DNA of 10,579 bases from Campylobacterales bacterium (lineage in GTDB: Bacteria; Campylobacterota; Campylobacteria; Campylobacterales; Hydrogenimonadaceae): NCBI GenBank assembly GCA_026986055.1, contig JALSPH010000162.1, positions 1 through 10,579 of the forward strand. The letters run 5' to 3'. The notes beneath the pieces were generated by a model, which was not told where the DNA came from, did no database searches, and saw nothing but the letters and a program-made list of their open reading frames with translations. Each line of letters opens with the position of its first letter. The first letter of the stretch is position 1. Shown in pieces: positions 7,498-10,579 of this stretch. Both the position numbers and the translations under genes were made by a program.

Positions 7498-7809
7498 TTA
7501 TGCAGATTTGGGTGGGGTATAGGGTATGAATGGGTCTCTTTTTTGTCGAAGTGTCACTTCTCTTTGCTCCGGAGCGTTGGCCGGTACGTAGTAGATCGTA
7601 GGCGAAGAGTCCGCTATAAGCGCAGGAGAGTGAAAGACTTGGTGTATTTCAGAGTGTGAATTGAAGTGGTGGACAGGCTTTTTTAAACTTTCCACTTTTA
7701 TTGAAACAGAACTATCGGTACCGTTAGCCAGATTCTGCCCGACCATATAGTCGTGCATTACGAATGAGACTATGAAAAATAACAATGTTTTTCCGATGAT
7801 AGCTTTCAT
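7498..7809 (-). CDS. Small membrane-anchored or secreted protein with a histidine ladder
   Basis: I do not recognise this protein. From the ATG at 7809 it has 103 residues. Residues 1-17 (MKAIIGKTLLFFIVSFV) look like a signal peptide or membrane anchor. The rest is soluble and should be periplasmic, ending in a Pro-rich tail (DPFIPYTPPKSA). Residues 47-60 contain His47, His48, His52, His56 and His60, so four histidines are spaced exactly four apart (H48, H52, H56, H60). His19 is a sixth. In a helix these would line one face, a plausible metal site. Alternative in-frame ATGs at 7818 and 7857 would add 3 or 16 residues. None has a good Shine-Dalgarno, and 7857 would almost coincide with the predicted transcription start, so I prefer the start that puts the hydrophobic segment first. 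The neighbouring metal pump makes a metal-binding role attractive but unproven. Confidence 0.55.
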   Translation of the reverse strand: MKAIIGKTLLFFIVSFVMHDYMVGQNLANGTDSSVSIKVESLKKPVHHFNSHSEIHQVFHSPALIADSSPTIYYVPANAPEQREVTLRQKRDPFIPYTPPKSA

Positions 7810-7862
7810 TCTGTCCATACCGGTAGTATATCGAAGTGTAGTTATAAAAAATCGCATAGTCG

Positions 7863-7868
7863 AGTATA
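7863..7868 (-). promoter_or_regulatory. Candidate -10 element for the His-rich small gene
   Basis: The minus strand reads TATACT here, preceded by very AT-rich sequence (7869-7905) with T runs but no obvious -35. The start of transcription would fall near 7856. This makes the ATG at 7857 unlikely as a translation start and favours 7818 or 7809. The stretch between this site and the tRNA (7869-7939) shows no gene and no clear terminator for the tRNA. Confidence 0.35.
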
Positions 7869-7939
7869 AAAGAGGTTTTATTAAGATTAATTTAAAATAA
7901 GATCTCAGGAAGGCTTATGTAGTACAAAATAGAGACGTT

Positions 7940-8015
7940 TGGTGGAGCATAGCGGGCTCGAACCGCTGACCTCCTCGCTGCCAGCGAGGCGCTCTCCCAG
8001 CTGAGCTAATGCCCC
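7940..8015 (-). tRNA. tRNA-Ala (anticodon GGC)
   Basis: This is a 76-base gene including an encoded 3' CCA (7942-7940). The acceptor stem GGGGCAT (8015-8009) pairs with ATGCTCC and contains the G3-U70 wobble pair that identifies alanine tRNA. The D arm has AGCTCAGCTGGGAGAGC, and the anticodon stem is CCTCG/CGAGG around CTGGCAG, with anticodon GGC at 7982-7980. The T arm has GGTTCGAGCC, and the discriminator base is A. It reads GCC and GCU codons. It sits between the PP-loop gene and the His-rich gene on the same strand. Confidence 0.98.
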
Positions 8016-8034
8016 ACAGCTTAGGAAGTGTGAA

Positions 8035-8040
8035 ATTTTA
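8035..8040 (-). promoter_or_regulatory. Possible -10 element for tRNA-Ala
   Basis: The minus strand reads TAAAAT within an AT-rich stretch between the PP-loop gene stop and the tRNA. Initiation near 8028 would leave about a dozen bases of 5' leader for RNase P to remove. The tRNA could also be cut from the dnaG/PP-loop transcript, since the gap to that gene is only 37 bases. Weak evidence. Confidence 0.25.
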
Positions 8041-8052
8041 ATTCAAATTCAC

Positions 8053-9033
8053 TTAAGCGTTGATAAAATATTGCTGTGCATGAGCTTTGGAGTCGAAAGG
8101 GAAGACTTTGTAAACCTCGTCCGCAACTGCCACTTCGTACTCTTTATCGGGGTCTGTCTTTCCATATGTAGCCGTCAATTTTGCAGCAAGCTCTCTGTCG
8201 CTCTTAGTCGCGTTTGCACTTATTGCCGATATGGGGCCTATGGCGTTTAATAGTTTTATCTTTCTATATTTTGGAGTAATGGCCGCCTCTATCATTTCGT
8301 TATCCTCTTTATGGCGGCCTATGACAAGCTTGGCGCCGTCAGGCAGTCTCAAGTGGCGTCCATACTTCAGTAACTGAATATCCGAGACTTCGAAAGTGTC
8401 GTATTTTATGAACTCTTTTATCTTGTTGGAGAAGTTTTCATCCGTCAAGAGACATCCTCCTCCGGGCTTTTCGAAGTCTTTGAGCCCTATCTCTTCGGCC
8501 ATTTTCAGTTGGGTCTCTCTGTTTCTTCCGACTATACCGAGCAGTCTCTCTCTATCTACCCACCCTTCACGCTCGGGAAGAGTCGGAGGCAGGACTTTCG
8601 CACTCATAGGCCTAAGCAGAAGATCCTGTGTTTCAGAGAGATTCGTGACGATCTCCAGCGCCTCCCTTCTTTGACTCATCGGTCTTTGGCCGACCACTTC
8701 ACCGCTAATAAGAAAGCTTGCGCCCCACTCATCCATAAGATCTCTTGCTATACGGAACATATTTCCGTGGCAGTCTATGCATGGGTTCAGGTTTTTACCG
8801 TAGCCATATTTGGGGTTGAAAAGTATGTCGCGAATATACTGATCTTTTATATCCAAAATTCTAAGCTCGGCACCGACCTGGTCGCACATGTTTTGCATAT
8901 GCTCTCTTCTGCTTTTGACGCTGCCGAATCCTATATCGAGATTTAAAGCTATGACGTCGATCCCCTGATCTATTATGAGCTTCATCGCCAGAGTGCTGTC
9001 AAGCCCCCCGCTAAAGAGTGCTATGGCTTTCAT
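8053..9033 (-). CDS. PP-loop ATPase of the MnmA/ThiI-like tRNA sulfuration type
   Basis: The 326-residue protein opens with a PP-loop, SGGLDS (residues 8-13), which binds ATP and adenylates a substrate in the alpha-hydrolase superfamily that includes MnmA, ThiI, TtcA and QueC. The catalytic domain runs to about 190. It contains NPCIDCHGNMF (83-93, Cys85 and Cys88), SGEVVGQRPMSQRR (110-123) and PGGGCLL (190-196, Cys194). The C-terminal 200-326 region resembles the NFACT-R-type RNA-binding domain seen in relatives annotated as tRNA thiolation proteins. The substrate nucleoside is not known to me. Three cysteines as C-x2-C plus a distant C resemble the [4Fe-4S] arrangement of TtuA/TtcA thiolases. 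Start choice: ATG 9033 gives the usual MKAIALFSGG terminus. A TTG at 9042 is in frame, but it is only 3 bases after AAGGAG. The gene overlaps the end of dnaG by 23 bases. Confidence 0.8.
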   Translation of the reverse strand: MKAIALFSGGLDSTLAMKLIIDQGIDVIALNLDIGFGSVKSRREHMQNMCDQVGAELRILDIKDQYIRDILFNPKYGYGKNLNPCIDCHGNMFRIARDLMDEWGASFLISGEVVGQRPMSQRREALEIVTNLSETQDLLLRPMSAKVLPPTLPEREGWVDRERLLGIVGRNRETQLKMAEEIGLKDFEKPGGGCLLTDENFSNKIKEFIKYDTFEVSDIQLLKYGRHLRLPDGAKLVIGRHKEDNEMIEAAITPKYRKIKLLNAIGPISAISANATKSDRELAAKLTATYGKTDPDKEYEVAVADEVYKVFPFDSKAHAQQYFINA

Positions 9034-10579
9034 AAGGTACAAGTTCTCCTTCTTTCAGTCTGTTTATGTAGTCTCGGTATTTTCGTATGTAAAATATCTT
9101 CTTCTCTATCGGAAGTTTATCATATTTTTTTATATTGTCAAGAGCTCTTTGATAGTATTTTCTCAAAAAATATATGAGCTGCTTTTTAAGCTCCTCTTCA
9201 CTGTATATCTGAATGGAGTCGTCAAGTTCGATCTGTAGAGCTTCACTGCTCTCTTCTCCTTTTACGACCGCCTCGAAAGCATCCTTATGCTTTAAAAACA
9301 TCGAAGAGTCCATTACATCTAAAACCATGTCCACAAGAGACGGAGTTTTGATGAGAGTCTTAATGATGCTCTTTTCGGCGATGTCGGAGAGGGTCAAAAT
9401 GGTGTCTCTGCCGCTGTTTAAAGAGCCTTTTTGCTCCTTTTGAATCAATCTGGCGCTGCTTACGTTAAGAAGCGAGGCGGCGTAGGGAGCGTACTCCTCT
9501 TGCAAAAAAGATGAGAGGTTTTTCAAAAAACCTTTTACCGCTATGTATGCCTCTTCTCTGCCTTTTGGGGTTTTGGGTTTGGATGAGACGATGCGCTCTA
9601 TGACAAATTTCGCAAATGGAATTGGAGATGAGAAGAGAGCTTCGACCTCATCCGCATTGCCGGTATTTACCATGTCGGCCGGATCCATTCCCCCCTCAAA
9701 CAGTACGACTCCGCCGCCAAAACCGTGAAGGCTTAAAAGTTGCGCAGCCTTCATAGCCGCCTGCTCTCCGGCGGAGTCTCCGTCATATGCCACTATCACT
9801 TCCGGTTCTCCCTTTTTAAGAAGAGGGAGATGATCGCTTGTCAAAGCGGTTCCAAGAGTCGCGACGGCTGTTTGAAAGCCCGCCTGATGAAGCATTATGA
9901 CATCCATGTACCCCTCTACGACGATAACCCTTCTTTTTCGATATATCTGATCTTTCGCCAGGTGATAACCGTAAAGGAGCCTCGATTTGTTGAAGAGTTT
10001 GGTTTGGGGAGAGTTTATATATTTTGCCGGATGATTTGTAACTGTTCTGCCGCCGAAACCTACCGGCATACCTGAGGGTGAAAATATCGGAAAGATGATA
10101 CGCTCTATAAGTCTGGCGTAGTAGCGCCCTCTTTCGCTTCCAACCACGCCGACCTCTTCAGCTTTTTGCAGCGGGATCATACTTCTTTGCAGGAAATTGA
10201 GGGTCTCTTCGCTGCTTGGCGCATAGCCGAGGCCGAACTTCTCTATGCTTGCCAAAGAGACACCCCTTTTTGCAAGATACTCTTTCGCTTTCTCCTCTCT
10301 CTCAAGGTTGGCCCTGTACCAGCCGGCTATCGTCTCGAGTATCCTTCTTTCACCGCTTTGGTTATGAGCCCCTTTCGTGTAGCGGAGTGTGAAGTTGTAT
10401 TGGCTTGCCAGCTTCTCTATCGCTTCGGGGTAGCTAAGCTTCTCGAACTCCATCACGAATTTGATGGCATCCCCGCCGGCACCGCAGCCGAAACATTTGT
10501 AGAGCTGTTTTGAGGGGCTTACGATGAAGCTTGGAGTCTTTTCGTCGTGAAAGGGGCATAATCCCTTGTAGTTTGAGCC
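9011..10579 (-). CDS. dnaG: DNA primase DnaG (5' end outside window)
   Basis: DnaG makes the RNA primers for chromosome replication and works with the DnaB helicase at the fork. The frame is open to the window edge, giving 522 visible residues; by comparison with relatives only about 30 N-terminal residues are missing. The zinc-binding CHC2 domain is visible: CPFHDEKTPSF (8-18) and CFGCGAGGD (29-37), with ligands Cys8, His11, Cys29 and Cys32. The RNA polymerase core includes FGGRTV at 175-180 and KYINSPQT at about 186-193. The TOPRIM motifs are EGYMDV (222-227, acidic Glu222), YDGDSAG (265-271, Asp266 and Asp268) and GMDPAD (297-302). The C-terminal 390-522 stretch is helical and less conserved, as expected for the helicase-binding domain. 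The stop lies inside the following PP-loop gene. Confidence 0.97.
   Translation of the reverse strand, partial: GSNYKGLCPFHDEKTPSFIVSPSKQLYKCFGCGAGGDAIKFVMEFEKLSYPEAIEKLASQYNFTLRYTKGAHNQSGERRILETIAGWYRANLEREEKAKEYLAKRGVSLASIEKFGLGYAPSSEETLNFLQRSMIPLQKAEEVGVVGSERGRYYARLIERIIFPIFSPSGMPVGFGGRTVTNHPAKYINSPQTKLFNKSRLLYGYHLAKDQIYRKRRVIVVEGYMDVIMLHQAGFQTAVATLGTALTSDHLPLLKKGEPEVIVAYDGDSAGEQAAMKAAQLLSLHGFGGGVVLFEGGMDPADMVNTGNADEVEALFSSPIPFAKFVIERIVSSKPKTPKGREEAYIAVKGFLKNLSSFLQEEYAPYAASLLNVSSARLIQKEQKGSLNSGRDTILTLSDIAEKSIIKTLIKTPSLVDMVLDVMDSSMFLKHKDAFEAVVKGEESSEALQIELDDSIQIYSEEELKKQLIYFLRKYYQRALDNIKKYDKLPIEKKIFYIRKYRDYINRLKEGELVPYESHSTL

Noticed and set aside
7858..7939. A possible small RNA or extra gene between tRNA-Ala and the His-rich gene
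   Set aside because: The stretch is AT-rich and short with no stable hairpin or reading frame; it is better explained as a promoter region.
8509..8946. Plus-strand open frame of 145 codons opposite the PP-loop gene
   Set aside because: It lies wholly inside a conserved gene and has no start signal or recognisable domain.
1..10579. Mobile elements, CRISPR arrays, long repeats or a defence system
   Set aside because: No transposase, integrase, spaced direct repeats or defence-type domains are visible; the tRNA shows no duplicated 3' end that would mark an integrated element.

Overview
The window looks like ordinary chromosomal DNA from a member of the Campylobacterota (the former Epsilonproteobacteria). 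I infer this from the AT-leaning codon use, the very tight gene packing with start/stop overlaps, the style of the DnaG protein and of its PP-loop ATPase neighbour, and the order of the TolC, membrane-fusion and RND efflux genes. Genus and species cannot be read from the sequence. There are no insertion sequences, phage genes, CRISPR arrays or attachment sites. Both ends of the window cut a gene.

Left block (+ strand, 1-1783): the C-terminal part of a protein ending in a degenerate EAL domain, then queF (7-cyano-7-deazaguanine reductase, queuosine pathway), then an unrecognised membrane-anchored coiled-coil protein. The genes are 3 and 4 bases apart, so they probably share one transcript.

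Middle block (- strand, 1786-7395): a four-gene efflux operon, read right to left. It encodes a small secreted PepSY-like protein, a TolC-type outer membrane factor, a periplasmic membrane-fusion protein and a heavy-metal-efflux (CzcA/CusA family) RND pump. PepSY and TolC genes abut. The next two junctions overlap by 4 and 8 bases. The last three proteins should form a tripartite pump that moves metal cations from periplasm or cytoplasm to the outside. The pump gene ends two bases from the coiled-coil gene of the left block, tail to tail. Just upstream of the operon are a terminator-like hairpin and a candidate promoter.

Right block (- strand, 7498-10579): dnaG primase (5' end outside the window), overlapped by a PP-loop ATPase of the MnmA/ThiI-like tRNA-thiolation type. 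Then come tRNA-Ala(GGC) with an encoded CCA end, and a small membrane-anchored or secreted protein with a regular ladder of histidines. This last gene lies directly upstream of the efflux operon.

The points most worth a second look are the histidine ladder (HxxxHxxxHxxxH) next to a metal pump, the three-cysteine signature of the PP-loop ATPase, the EAL domain with several catalytic residues replaced, the mixed metal-site signature of the RND pump, and the unknown coiled-coil protein. I did not find a clearly new multi-gene system.
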